A DNA stretch of 64,000 nucleotides from Campylobacter concisus (GCF_015679985.1 NZ_CP049239.1:62001-126000), one strand, 5' to 3'; numbered from the stretch's first letter, positions 9,129 to 17,752 are shown. Notes: generated by a model not told the origin, from the sequence alone. Made by a program: numbers and translations.

Positions 9129-10151
9129 TTATTTTCCAGTTGGATCTAAACTGTTTAAGATGTAATTTACTTCATCATCGCTTAGCTCATAGTGTAAAAA
9201 TTCTTTATAAAATTTCTTCGTTTCAGCTGCTATATCTATATCTTTAAAAATTTCAGGGTGTAATATCTTAGCCGCCCATAAAATTTGCAAAGCCCCCTCG
9301 GCTCCATATCTATCCCAGCTAAAAACGCCAGTTGGATTTACGTAAACTCTTTTATTTTTTACAGCGTTAGTATCTGCGTAGATAGGATTTTCATATATCT
9401 TTTTTAAAATTTCTGGAGCTTTAGCTCTGCCTATGATGATCACATCTGGATTTATATTTGGGATCTCTTCTGCGTTTAGTTCAAGCATATTTCCAGCTTT
9501 TTGTACTGCATTTACTCCGCCTGCGACTCTTATCCACTCGTCTATGATCGTATTTGCGACGTCAACCTTAAATAAATTCTTGCCGTCTGCTATGTGAAGC
9601 ACTTTTGGTCTATCTGACGTGGCAATATTATCCGTTTTACTTAGTGCTTTTTTAAGGTTGCCGTCAAAATATTTGTTAAATTTCTCCGCGATCTTCGGCG
9701 CGTCGCCTCCTATGACCTCAGCCATTATAGATACGCTCTTTTTCATATCCGCATGATTCGTAAATGACGGATAAAGTACGGTAAAGCCGTTTTTAGTTAG
9801 TTCTTCTTTGTTCTTTTTATCGGCGGCTATAACGACGTCCGGGCTTAGCTTAACTAGCTCTTCTACCTATAAGTCTTTGCCGTTTACGCCGTTTGGAATG
9901 CTTGAAATTCTAGGATAAACGTGCGCAAACCATTTGTTGTTTTTGATTAGATCGGTAGTCGCTACTATCTTATTCGCGCCGCCTAGCATTAATATGATTT
10001 GATTATTCGCATACCAAAGCGTGGCGATTTTTTCTACTTTTGCGGGAACCTTTACGACGTCGCCAGTGATGTCCTTGACGTCTCTAAACTCAGCTGCATT
10101 AAGCAAGAGGCTCGCAAACAGCACCACTAAAGCCATGAAAAATTTTTTCAT
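9129..10151 (-). pseudogene. ABC-transporter substrate-binding protein interrupted by one amber codon
   Basis: Read as one frame this is a ~340-residue TroA/FecB/BtuF-type periplasmic binding protein, the class that feeds iron-chelate, haem or cobalamin ABC importers. It has an N-terminal signal peptide (MKKFFMALVVLFASLLLNAAEF), then 'RDVKDITGDVVKVPAKVEKIA', 'PDVVIAADKKN' and 'NPDVIIIGRAKAPEI', all usual for the family. A single in-frame TAG at 9867-9869 (minus strand) falls between GKDL and VEELVKLSPD, where CAG (Gln) would restore the frame. The two halves are in the same frame and otherwise undamaged, so the lesion looks recent, or is read through. No permease or ATPase gene is adjacent, so the substrate is open. 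Confidence 0.8.
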
Positions 10152-10320
10152 TTTTTCTCATTATATTAAATATATATTTTTATATATAAGTACTAATACT
10201 ATATGTTATTGCCTTAATAAACAATATCTTTACAATATAAATTTCTAATTTAGAGCTTTAAAATTTATGAGTGAATGTGAATTTCTATCTATTATCGATA
10301 GATTAAATTTATAGCAAGGG

Positions 10321-10351
10321 CTCCCCTTTTTGCACTGGGCAAAAAGGGGAG
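10321..10351 (-). terminator. Terminator of astA
   Basis: A 13-bp perfect stem, CTCCCCTTTTTGC against GCAAAAAGGGGAG with a 5-base loop, starts 10 bases beyond the astA stop codon. A T run lies within the stem rather than after it. Confidence 0.65.
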
Positions 10352-10361
10352 AAAAGAGAGA

Positions 10362-12197
10362 TTATTTCTCAAAAGCTTTTTGCAAGCTAAATGGAAATGC
10401 TTGATAGCCCATAGCATTTGTCATCTTTATCTCGATGCTAGGCTCTTTTGCGCCCCACTCAAACTCATCTATGTGTGGGCTAGGAAGTCCTACTGGGCGA
10501 CCTTTTGCGATGTCAAACTGCATACCAGCAACGGCTGAATAGACCATCACGCTATCAAGGTCATCTTGATACTGCGTAAGGCTAGTAACCGAGCTATACC
10601 ACTCTTTGCCACGCTCTTTGCCGTACTCCCAAATTTGCTCAACTGTCTTTTTCTTTTCATCTATCTTATAAACGACTGCGCGAGAATACTTCATGCCAGC
10701 GATGGCTGGTTGCTCCATGCCCCTTGTGTCGCCGTTATCAAAGACGCTTAGATAAATTTCGCCTTTTTTAGACTTGCTATCTATCCTAAATGCTGTGTGC
10801 TGCGTCCATTGCCAGTCAAAGCCACCTTTGTCGCTCTCGTATCCTGGGCATTTTGAGTATTCATCTTCGCAGACTATTTTGTTGCCTTTGCTATCAACTG
10901 GCTGGAGGAGTTTATCTTTAAATTTATCGCTCCAACCCTTGTGAGCGCCCATGATCCATTTTACTTGTTTGTCACGGCCGATCTTGATAACTGCGTCTTG
11001 GTGGCGGCTTGAGATGATGATACTATCATCGCTTGGATCGTAATCCACGCTATTTACGTGTGCCCAGTTGCGTCCAGGACCTGCTCCTACGATATCGCCC
11101 CATTTATCGTGCGTATCCATAGACTGAAGCTCATCAGAGCTTGCAGTGTGACCTGCTTTTTTAGCGTCTATGTTTAAGCAAACTGCGCCTTGATCAAGCG
11201 TTTTTAGCACGATATCGCGGTAAGGATCAAGAATTTCATATAGTCTAAAGTCATCAACTACGTTGCCATCGCGGTCAAGCTCAACGATCACATCGCGCAC
11301 TGTTCTTACGTTTTTGCCATCAGCTCTTTTATAATCAGCATTTGCCACGCGCAAGAAGTAGTGTCCGTTTTGTGCTACGTCCATTGAGTGAGAGAAGTCG
11401 TTGTAGCTAGCTGGTAGCTCGCGGTTAAAAATTTCTCTACCCATGATGTCGTATTTTGCGTATCTTTGGCCGTATCCCCAAGTCATAGCGCCGTCATCAT
11501 TTTGCTTAAAGCCCATCATTACACCAGCGTGAAATGGCTGTTTAAGATCGTAAATTTTGCTTGGCTCAAGGTACCATCTAATCTCGCCTTTTGTATCAAG
11601 GATGAAGTTATTTGGGCTGTAGTTCCACTCGATCGCACCGCCAGCTGGGTTGTTCCAAACGACTTTTGTGCCCTTGCCAGTTTTATTTACGAAGTTATTT
11701 ACATAGTAGAGGCGGTTAGCAAATTTAGCACTTGCTGGCTTAGTAACCTCGATCTTGTCAAATAGTGCGCCCTTTTGATTTGGTGTACCTGAGCTTTCTA
11801 GATAGATAGCTGGGGCGTAAATTTTATAGCTCTCTTTTATATGCTCGGTCTTACCTTTGTAGCTCTTGTCGTACTCGACCTCAACGGTATTTTGATAGTC
11901 AGGATACATGCCAAAAACTGGGATGCCGCCATGTGTGCGAAGATGCTTATCAGCTACTTTGTAGCTTATCACCTGACCGCCTTGCTTTGGCACGATGGTT
12001 ACTTTGGCATTGCTTAGTGTGTAGCCGCCATTTTTGATGACTGCTGTAAGTGGGGCAGTGTCATATGGATTTACCACTACTTCGCCTATTTGCCCAGTGA
12101 TAGCATAGTCTAGTTTAGCCCCGCTTGGGCCGCCTATCGCAAAAGCGCTTGAGCAAAGTATAGAAGCTAGCGCAACACAACTCAAAGTCTTTTTCAT
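10362..12197 (-). CDS. astA: Arylsulfate sulfotransferase, periplasmic
   Basis: 611 residues with a clear signal peptide (MKKTLSCVALASILCSSAFA). The family moves sulfate from one phenolic sulfate ester to another phenol without PAPS, in the periplasm. Active-site residues known from E. coli AssT can be placed by motif: His270 (NDFSHS), His380 and Asn382 (WAHVNS), Arg398 (SSRHQ) and the sulfate-carrying His467 (TQHTAF). Cys443 and Cys450 sit where AssT has its disulfide. The dsbA-dsbB pair at 13337-14622 is the likely oxidant, echoing assT-dsbL-dsbI of uropathogenic E. coli and the astA-dsb association in Campylobacter. Transcribed alone, divergent from the next gene. Confidence 0.93.
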   Translation of the reverse strand: MKKTLSCVALASILCSSAFAIGGPSGAKLDYAITGQIGEVVVNPYDTAPLTAVIKNGGYTLSNAKVTIVPKQGGQVISYKVADKHLRTHGGIPVFGMYPDYQNTVEVEYDKSYKGKTEHIKESYKIYAPAIYLESSGTPNQKGALFDKIEVTKPASAKFANRLYYVNNFVNKTGKGTKVVWNNPAGGAIEWNYSPNNFILDTKGEIRWYLEPSKIYDLKQPFHAGVMMGFKQNDDGAMTWGYGQRYAKYDIMGREIFNRELPASYNDFSHSMDVAQNGHYFLRVANADYKRADGKNVRTVRDVIVELDRDGNVVDDFRLYEILDPYRDIVLKTLDQGAVCLNIDAKKAGHTASSDELQSMDTHDKWGDIVGAGPGRNWAHVNSVDYDPSDDSIIISSRHQDAVIKIGRDKQVKWIMGAHKGWSDKFKDKLLQPVDSKGNKIVCEDEYSKCPGYESDKGGFDWQWTQHTAFRIDSKSKKGEIYLSVFDNGDTRGMEQPAIAGMKYSRAVVYKIDEKKKTVEQIWEYGKERGKEWYSSVTSLTQYQDDLDSVMVYSAVAGMQFDIAKGRPVGLPSPHIDEFEWGAKEPSIEIKMTNAMGYQAFPFSLQKAFEK

Positions 12198-12256
12198 AAC
12201 ATCTCCTTTGGATAAATTTTATAAACTCTACTCATAAAGCTTATAAAATTTAGAAA

Positions 12257-12279
12257 AAGCCTTGGAACGCCCAAGGCTT
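12257..12279 (-). promoter_or_regulatory. Hairpin in the astA leader, possible attenuator
   Basis: On the minus strand, AAGCCTTGG and CCAAGGCTT form a 9-bp stem with a 5-base loop, immediately followed by TTTTC, about 60 bases upstream of the astA start. That is terminator-like but in front of the gene. If the promoter lies upstream, it would be an attenuator; otherwise it is a relic terminator of a lost gene. Confidence 0.4.
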
Positions 12280-12474
12280 AAAATAGGTAAAAGGAGTAAT
12301 AAAAAATATTGCGTCCTTCGTAATTGTAATAAAACCTTATAACATAAAAATCACGATAAACTTTATAATGGCTTAAAATCTAAATTTATATTAAAAATTT
12401 TTGCCTTTTTGGACCTTAAGCTAGCATTTACGCTTTAGCACTTATAATCAGCCCCAAATAATGGAGTAAAACTT

Positions 12475-13221
12475 ATGACACTAACTTACAATGCAAAGAA
12501 AATTTATGAAATTTGGTTTGGTTCAAAAAGTGAGCTTGAAGAGAGCAATGCTAGCTTTTTAGAGGATTATTTAAATTTTTTAGGCGATATTAGTGAAGTG
12601 ATAAATATTGATGAAAAAACAAGACTTTCGGTTATCATCGCCTCTCTTTGCGTGAGCAAAGGTGCAAAAAGCTCATTTAAAAGCTTCGTTAGGGCTGCTT
12701 TAAATGTAGGCATATCAGCAAAAGAGATAAGAGAAATTTTATATCAAGCAGTGCCTTATGCTGGGCTTGGCAAGGTAGAAGATTATATATTTTTAGCTGA
12801 TGAAATTTTTAATGAGCGCTATATAGAGCCTGAAAATATGCCTAAAAAATCAAGAGAGGGCAGAGGCGAAAGAGGCCTTGAGATACAAAGAAAACTCTTC
12901 CCAGCGGTTGATAAATTTATCGCATCAATGCCAAATGATCAAAAACATATAATGGAATTTTTATCGCAAAACTGCTTTGGCGATTTTTATGCAAGAGATG
13001 GGCTTAGTTTAGAGCTTAGGGAGCTTTTGACATTTGTCTATATCACGACTCTTGGCTTTGCAAAGCCACAGCTTTTAGGGCACATTGCTGCAAATTTTGG
13101 CATCGGCAACGATAGAGCTAAGCTAATAAGTGTTGTTACAACTCTTATACCATTTATAGGCTATCCGAGTGCTTTAAATGCATTATCAGCAATAAATGAG
13201 ATAAGTTCTAGTAAAAATTAA
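12475..13221 (+). CDS. Carboxymuconolactone decarboxylase-like protein, two domains
   Basis: 248 residues that appear to hold two CMD folds: residues ~30-110 ('TRLSVIIASLCVSKGAKSSFKSFVRAALNVGISAKEI') and ~150-240 ('LELRELLTFVYITTLGFAKPQLLGHIAANFGIGND'). The first carries a single Cys and neither has the AhpD-type CxxC, so peroxidase-type redox chemistry is unlikely. Closest family resemblance is to gamma-carboxymuconolactone decarboxylase-type proteins found in many bacteria without a ring-cleavage pathway. GGAG sits 8 bases before the start. It lies between astA and the dsb genes, on the strand of the latter. The substrate is unknown. Confidence 0.75.
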   Translation: MTLTYNAKKIYEIWFGSKSELEESNASFLEDYLNFLGDISEVINIDEKTRLSVIIASLCVSKGAKSSFKSFVRAALNVGISAKEIREILYQAVPYAGLGKVEDYIFLADEIFNERYIEPENMPKKSREGRGERGLEIQRKLFPAVDKFIASMPNDQKHIMEFLSQNCFGDFYARDGLSLELRELLTFVYITTLGFAKPQLLGHIAANFGIGNDRAKLISVVTTLIPFIGYPSALNALSAINEISSSKN

Positions 13222-13336
13222 ATTTTTAATCAATACAATATCTTATAAATTTCAGCCAAAATTTATTCTAGCGTTAAATTTGCGGTTGAGCTTGGTTGTA
13301 GAATAGCTCAAAATAAATCATCTAAAGGAGATTATC

Positions 13337-13993
13337 ATGAGTTTTCTATCTAAATTTAGCAAGGCTATCTTTGCTGTTGCAGTTGCTGGAGCGATTAGTG
13401 CTAGTGCGTTTAGCGAGGGAGAGGACTACGTCAAGCTTGAAAAGCAACTAAGCGCGGGACAAAATACGCTAGTTAAAATTTTTAGCTATGCTTGCCCATT
13501 TTGCTACAAATACGACAAGAGCGTCACTCCAAAGGTAGTTGAGAAAATTCCTGGACTAAAATACGAGCCATTTCATCTAAAGACAAAGGGCGATTATGGC
13601 GAGGTTGCGAGCAAGGTTTTTGCCGTGCTTATCGTTATGGACGAGGCAAAAGGTGTCAGCTTATTTGATGAAAATTCGCTATTTAAAAAGGCTAAATTTG
13701 CCTACTACAAGGCTTATCACGACAAAAAAGAGCGCTGGAGCGATGGTAAAGACGCTGAGGGCTTTTTAAAGACTGGACTTGATGCTGCTGGCGTTAGTAA
13801 AGTAGACTACGAAAAAGAGCTAGCTAATCCAAAAGTGACCGAGCTGCTTAAAAAGTGGGACGAGAGCTATGACGTGGCCAAAATTCAAGGCGTGCCAGCA
13901 TTTGTCGTAAATGGCAAATACCTCATCATGACAAAATCAATTAGCTCACTTGACGGTATGGCAGCACTCATCGAAGAGCTTCTTAAAAAATAA
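13337..13993 (+). CDS. dsbA: Thiol:disulfide oxidoreductase DsbA family
   Basis: 218 residues with a signal peptide (hydrophobic 8-22) and a thioredoxin-like fold. The active site is Cys53-Pro-Phe-Cys56 (YACPFCYKYD), and the cis-proline loop is IQGVPAFVVNG near the C-terminus. It oxidises cysteines of exported proteins and is itself recharged by the DsbB-type protein encoded 8 bases downstream. Proximity to astA, whose product carries a Cys pair, points to AstA as a main client; this is inference by analogy with DsbL/AssT. AAAGGAG stands 7 bases before ATG. Confidence 0.92.
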   Translation: MSFLSKFSKAIFAVAVAGAISASAFSEGEDYVKLEKQLSAGQNTLVKIFSYACPFCYKYDKSVTPKVVEKIPGLKYEPFHLKTKGDYGEVASKVFAVLIVMDEAKGVSLFDENSLFKKAKFAYYKAYHDKKERWSDGKDAEGFLKTGLDAAGVSKVDYEKELANPKVTELLKKWDESYDVAKIQGVPAFVVNGKYLIMTKSISSLDGMAALIEELLKK

Positions 13994-14001
13994 GGCGTCA
14001 C

Positions 14002-14622
14002 ATGAGCTTTTTTAAAAAAATGGCTAAATTTCAAGACTCACGCATCTCTTGGGCGGTGCTAGTCTTTGTAAGCGTTGCACTTGTCGTTATCGCGCACTCG
14101 CTCTTTCAAAACTACGCCTATATGCCTCCTTGCGAGCAGTGCGTCTATATACGTTTTGCATTTTTATGTATGGCACTTGGCGGCGTGATCGCTATGATAA
14201 ATCCTAAAAATTTACTATTTGCTCTAATTGGCTACGTCTTTGCCTTTTGGGGAGCGGTGCAGGGCATAATGTATAGCGTAAAGCTAGCTAAAATCCACGA
14301 TGCGGTGCATGGCGATGATCCTTTTGGCGTGCAGGGCTGCTCTACTGAGCCACACTATCCATTTGGTTTGCCGCTTGAAAAGTGGGCGCCTGACTGGTTT
14401 ATGCCAACAGGCGACTGCGGATATGATAGCCCTATGGTGCCTGATGGCGTGATGCTAAGCGATTTGCAAAAGAGCATAGTTGATCTTTATGCGGACGGCT
14501 GGTATCTTGTGCCATCATCTAAATTTATGTCGATGGCTGATTGCACGCTGCTTGGATTTGGTGTTTGTTTTGTAGTGCTTGCGCTTATGCTCGTTTCAAA
14601 GCTTTTATCCTTTTTAAAATGA
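14002..14622 (+). CDS. dsbB: Disulfide bond formation protein DsbB/DsbI family
   Basis: 206-residue inner-membrane protein with four hydrophobic segments (about 17-36, 50-65, 69-91 and 180-203). The first periplasmic loop has Cys44-Glu-Gln-Cys47, as in DsbB, and the long second loop has Cys113 and Cys139. It passes electrons from DsbA to quinone. It follows dsbA by 8 bases and is surely co-transcribed. The extended loop between residues 100 and 175 is longer than in E. coli DsbB, as in DsbI-type proteins. Confidence 0.92.
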   Translation: MSFFKKMAKFQDSRISWAVLVFVSVALVVIAHSLFQNYAYMPPCEQCVYIRFAFLCMALGGVIAMINPKNLLFALIGYVFAFWGAVQGIMYSVKLAKIHDAVHGDDPFGVQGCSTEPHYPFGLPLEKWAPDWFMPTGDCGYDSPMVPDGVMLSDLQKSIVDLYADGWYLVPSSKFMSMADCTLLGFGVCFVVLALMLVSKLLSFLK

Positions 14623-14627
14623 AATTT

Positions 14628-14651
14628 AGTTAGCCCAAATTTGGGCTAACT
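14628..14651 (+). terminator. Palindromic hairpin after dsbB
   Basis: Perfect 24-base palindrome (12+12, no loop in the writing) centred at 14639/14640, with arms AGTTAGCCCAAA and TTTGGGCTAACT, starting 5 bases after the stop codon. There is no T run after it, so terminator strength is uncertain. Confidence 0.5.
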
Positions 14652-14668
14652 TAGGATATACTGCACGC

Positions 14669-16318
14669 ATGGGTATTAATTTAAAATCACAAAATATTAA
14701 AATCTACGCCATCATCTTGCTTGCTAGCCTTTTTGTAATACTTCTTGGGCTAAATATTTATAGCAATGCAAAAGAGAAAATCATAGAGCTATCTGATAAA
14801 AATAACATAGCAGTTAGCAAAAATATCGTAAATAACTTTCAAATTTGGCTTGATGAGCGTATAAATTCACTCATTCGTGCGTCAAAATTTATACAAAATG
14901 CAGACATCGTAGATGACGATGAAAAGATAGCCGGCTTTATAAAGCTCTTTAAGCAAAACGCAAAAGAATTTGATCTAATGCAGCTTTTAAGGGATGATGG
15001 AGAAATTTTTGTAGATGGAGAGAAAATTTTAGAAGAAGTTATGCCAAAGAGCGAAAGAGCAGGGCTTATCTGGTATGTTGAGACAAAAAATACAAATGCC
15101 CCAAGCGTAAATTTCATGCAAAAACATAAAATTTTAAAAGGCTCAACTCTAAATTTATGCGTTCCAGTCACAAAACAAGCGAAATTTAAAGCAGCACTTT
15201 GTGGCGTCGTGCGTATAGAAAATATCTTTAATAGCATTAAAAATTTTAGCCTTGCGCCAAATTCTTACTCATTTTTAGTGACTCATAGCGGTGAAATTTT
15301 AACATCGATACCTGATCTTGCTTTAAAAAAAGAGATCGAGGAAAAATTTAAAGAGTTGTTTTTAAAAGATGAAGACATTACAAGCTTAAAAATAGGACAA
15401 AATTTAATCCAAGTAGCTGAGATACCAACGATAAATTGGTTTATAGGAGCTGGCACAAATAATGAAGAGGAAATTTCAGCTTTAACAAAAGAAGCTTTAA
15501 AAAATGCTCTAAGCTTGCTCTTTGCCTTCGTTGCGCTCACATTTTTGGCAAATATTCTTCATAATTTTATGTATAACAAGATAAAAAAGATACAAGATGA
15601 GTATGAGACATTGCTAACTCATAGAGCCAAAATGAGTGAGGCTGGCGAGCTAATAAGTGGCATCAATCATCAATTCATTCAACCTGTAAATTCGCTAAAA
15701 CTAATGCTAAGCTCGTGCATAATGTTAAAAAAAGAAGGTAAATTAAGCGATGAGGAGCTAATAAATTTACTTGAAAAAGGGCAAAGCTCAGTCAAACTTC
15801 TTTCAAGTACTATTGAAATTTTTAGAAATTTTTACAAAAGCGCTGAAAATGTGAGCGAATTTGAGATACAAACAAGCATTAAAAATCTAATAACTCTCAT
15901 GCACACAGAGCTTAGTAGGGCAAATGTTAGTGTAAAATTTAGCGGCTTTAATGAACAAAAAGTCCGTCAGATAGAAAATATAATCCAACAAATTTTACTA
16001 ATCCTAATACACAACGCAAAAGACTCACTTGTCGAAAGCTACAAAGATGAGCCACTAAAACGTATCATCGATATAAAATTTAGAAGCTTTGAAGATAAGT
16101 GCTACATCGGAGTTTATGACAATGGAAATGGCGTAAGCGAGCAAATGAGCGAGAAAATTTTTACTTGGCTAAATACCACCAAAAAGCAAGGAAATGGCAT
16201 AGGGCTTTATTTCGCTAAAAAGCTAGCGCAAGAAAAGCTAAATGGTGACGTAAGACTCGTAAATAACGCAAAGCCAACGGTATTTGAGCTAAGTTTTGAT
16301 ATAAATTTAAAGGACTAA
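14669..16318 (+). CDS. Membrane sensor histidine kinase with Cache-type input domain
   Basis: 549 residues. TM1 is at 12-31 and a periplasmic double-Cache-like domain spans ~35-275; a motif such as 'SYSFLVTHSGEILTSI' supports it. TM2 is at ~279-297 and a short coiled coil follows. His334 lies in the phosphoacceptor box (GINHQFIQPVN). The ATPase has Asn449 (HNAKDS), DNGNG 484-488 and GNGIGL 508-513. It should sense a small periplasmic ligand and phosphorylate the response regulator encoded 1 base downstream. There is no strong ribosome-binding site before the ATG. The genes after it are the retention-module protein at 17091 and then thiD. Confidence 0.88.
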   Translation: MGINLKSQNIKIYAIILLASLFVILLGLNIYSNAKEKIIELSDKNNIAVSKNIVNNFQIWLDERINSLIRASKFIQNADIVDDDEKIAGFIKLFKQNAKEFDLMQLLRDDGEIFVDGEKILEEVMPKSERAGLIWYVETKNTNAPSVNFMQKHKILKGSTLNLCVPVTKQAKFKAALCGVVRIENIFNSIKNFSLAPNSYSFLVTHSGEILTSIPDLALKKEIEEKFKELFLKDEDITSLKIGQNLIQVAEIPTINWFIGAGTNNEEEISALTKEALKNALSLLFAFVALTFLANILHNFMYNKIKKIQDEYETLLTHRAKMSEAGELISGINHQFIQPVNSLKLMLSSCIMLKKEGKLSDEELINLLEKGQSSVKLLSSTIEIFRNFYKSAENVSEFEIQTSIKNLITLMHTELSRANVSVKFSGFNEQKVRQIENIIQQILLILIHNAKDSLVESYKDEPLKRIIDIKFRSFEDKCYIGVYDNGNGVSEQMSEKIFTWLNTTKKQGNGIGLYFAKKLAQEKLNGDVRLVNNAKPTVFELSFDINLKD

Positions 16319-16319
16319 A

Positions 16320-17000
16320 ATGCAAGAAGTCTTAGAAATTTTAAAAAAGACGTCCGTCTTGGTAGTCGAAGATGACGATATGGCAAGAGAGCTTATTGTT
16401 AGCGGGCTTAAGCCTTATTGCGAGCAGGTAATTGGTGCTTGCAATGGACAAGATGGCGTGGAGAAATTTAAAAAGCAAGGCTTTGATATCGTGATGAGCG
16501 ATATTCACATGCCAGTGCTTAATGGCTTTGAGATGATGAATGAGATGAAACGTACAAAGCCGCACCAAAAATTTATCGTCTTTACCTCTTATGATAGCGA
16601 TGAAAATTTGATAAAAAGCATGGAGGAAGGGGCGATGCTTTTTTTAAAAAAGCCTATTGATATGAAAGATCTTAGATCAATGCTTATTAGTTTAAGTTTT
16701 GAACGAGATGAAAAGCTGGTTTATTTAAGCGATGAGGTGAGTATAAATTTAAAAAGAGAGAAAATTTATAAAAATGGCATTGAAATTTATCTTAGCTTTT
16801 TGCAAAATAAGATATTTTGGCTCTTTGCTTATAATCTAAATAAGCTAGTTACTTATGAGATGATAGAAGAATTTGTCTATGAGAGCGATGTTAGCAAGGC
16901 GGCTATCCAAAATGTGATACTTCGTCTAAAGCGTGAGCTTGGCGTGAAATTTAAAAATATCAGCGAAAGCGGATATATTTTAATCACAAAATCTGAATGA
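16320..17000 (+). CDS. Response regulator with C-terminal winged-helix DNA-binding domain
   Basis: 226 residues. The receiver domain has the acidic pocket Glu17-Asp18-Asp19, phosphoacceptor Asp61 (VMSDIHMP), Thr in FTSYDS and Lys in KKPID. Residues ~130-226 read as a PhoB/OmpR-type DNA-binding domain ('LSDEVSINLKREKIYKNG...LSFLQNKIFWLFAYN...VILRLKRELG'). It is paired with the kinase gene in front. The palindrome 18 bases after its stop codon, in front of the next gene, is a plausible target of this regulator, but nothing in the sequence proves it. Confidence 0.88.
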   Translation: MQEVLEILKKTSVLVVEDDDMARELIVSGLKPYCEQVIGACNGQDGVEKFKKQGFDIVMSDIHMPVLNGFEMMNEMKRTKPHQKFIVFTSYDSDENLIKSMEEGAMLFLKKPIDMKDLRSMLISLSFERDEKLVYLSDEVSINLKREKIYKNGIEIYLSFLQNKIFWLFAYNLNKLVTYEMIEEFVYESDVSKAAIQNVILRLKRELGVKFKNISESGYILITKSE

Positions 17001-17018
17001 TTTGGAATTATCGCCACC

Positions 17019-17063
17019 TTGTACCATAGTACAATATACAAAAGTAATTAAATATACTAAAAT
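17019..17063 (+). promoter_or_regulatory. Palindrome plus promoter of the solitary retention-module gene
   Basis: TTGTAC (17019-17024) CATA GTACAA (17029-17034), a perfect 6+4+6 repeat, is followed by TATACA (17035-17040) and, 17 bases on, TAAAAT (17058-17063). Counting from TGTAC, it matches the site before the repeat genes at about 19 of 23 positions, and the -35 placement relative to the palindrome is the same. Confidence 0.55.
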
Positions 17064-17090
17064 ACCGACAAATAAAAATAAGGAATAAAG

Positions 17091-17660
17091 ATGGCAGCAG
17101 TAGCTGGTATAGTTAAAAGTGTTTCATCTGATGTTATAGCGATAGACCAAAATGATCATGTAAGAGTTTTAGACGTAAATGATAAAGTATATATCGGAGA
17201 GGCTATAAAGGGCGAGAGCGAAAGCTCAAGTATTACAATCACTGCGAATGATGGACAAGATATATCAATAAACGGATACGATACTCTTTGGCTAGATAGT
17301 AGCGTAGTAAGTGATGATATTGGTGAGTCTAGCATAGATACTGACGCATTGTTTAAAGCACTTCTTGGCAATGATTATGTATCGATTTTAGATCATATAA
17401 ATGAAAAAGTAGATGATATTCTTAGCGCAACCAATTTAGAGCAAGAAGAGATAAGTGATAATACAAGCGTAAATATTAGTTTTAATGAAATAGATCCAAA
17501 TTTAGCAAATGAGCATGGATTAAGAGAAGATGATCTTTTAGCTAAAATAAACGAACATAAAGAGAGCGACAAACAAGTAGATCCTAGTTTTGAGCATACA
17601 AATCTTAACGCAACTACGATATATATAGATATCGATAACGACTTAAATAAACTTTCATAA
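17091..17660 (+). CDS. Solitary retention-module protein
   Basis: 189 residues. Residues 1-~75 ('GIVKSVSSDVIAIDQND...NDKVYIGEAIKGES...ANDGQDISINGYDTLWLD') align along the whole length with the retention module of the large repeat proteins at 2941 and 6460. It lacks the TAAG cleavage motif, has no Gly-rich linker, no RTX repeats and no C-terminal secretion region, and ends in an acidic stretch. It has no cysteine and no signal peptide. AAGGA lies 6 bases before ATG, and a good terminator follows, so it looks like an intact small gene. Possibilities: a decoy or competitor for the outer-membrane pore or protease, a donor for module exchange, or a gene shortened by deletion. Confidence 0.7.
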   Translation: MAAVAGIVKSVSSDVIAIDQNDHVRVLDVNDKVYIGEAIKGESESSSITITANDGQDISINGYDTLWLDSSVVSDDIGESSIDTDALFKALLGNDYVSILDHINEKVDDILSATNLEQEEISDNTSVNISFNEIDPNLANEHGLREDDLLAKINEHKESDKQVDPSFEHTNLNATTIYIDIDNDLNKLS

Positions 17661-17683
17661 ATTTGAGCTTTTTGCTCAAATTT
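17659..17683 (+). terminator. Rho-independent terminator after the solitary retention-module gene
   Basis: AAATTTGAGC, 5-base loop, GCTCAAATTT, starting at the stop codon and followed by CTTCTGTTTT. Confidence 0.75.
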
Positions 17684-17752
17684 CTTCTGTTTTAAAAAAC
17701 TCAAATTTATCTAATATCCTCTATAATAAGCCAAAAATTTCAAAGGAAAACG

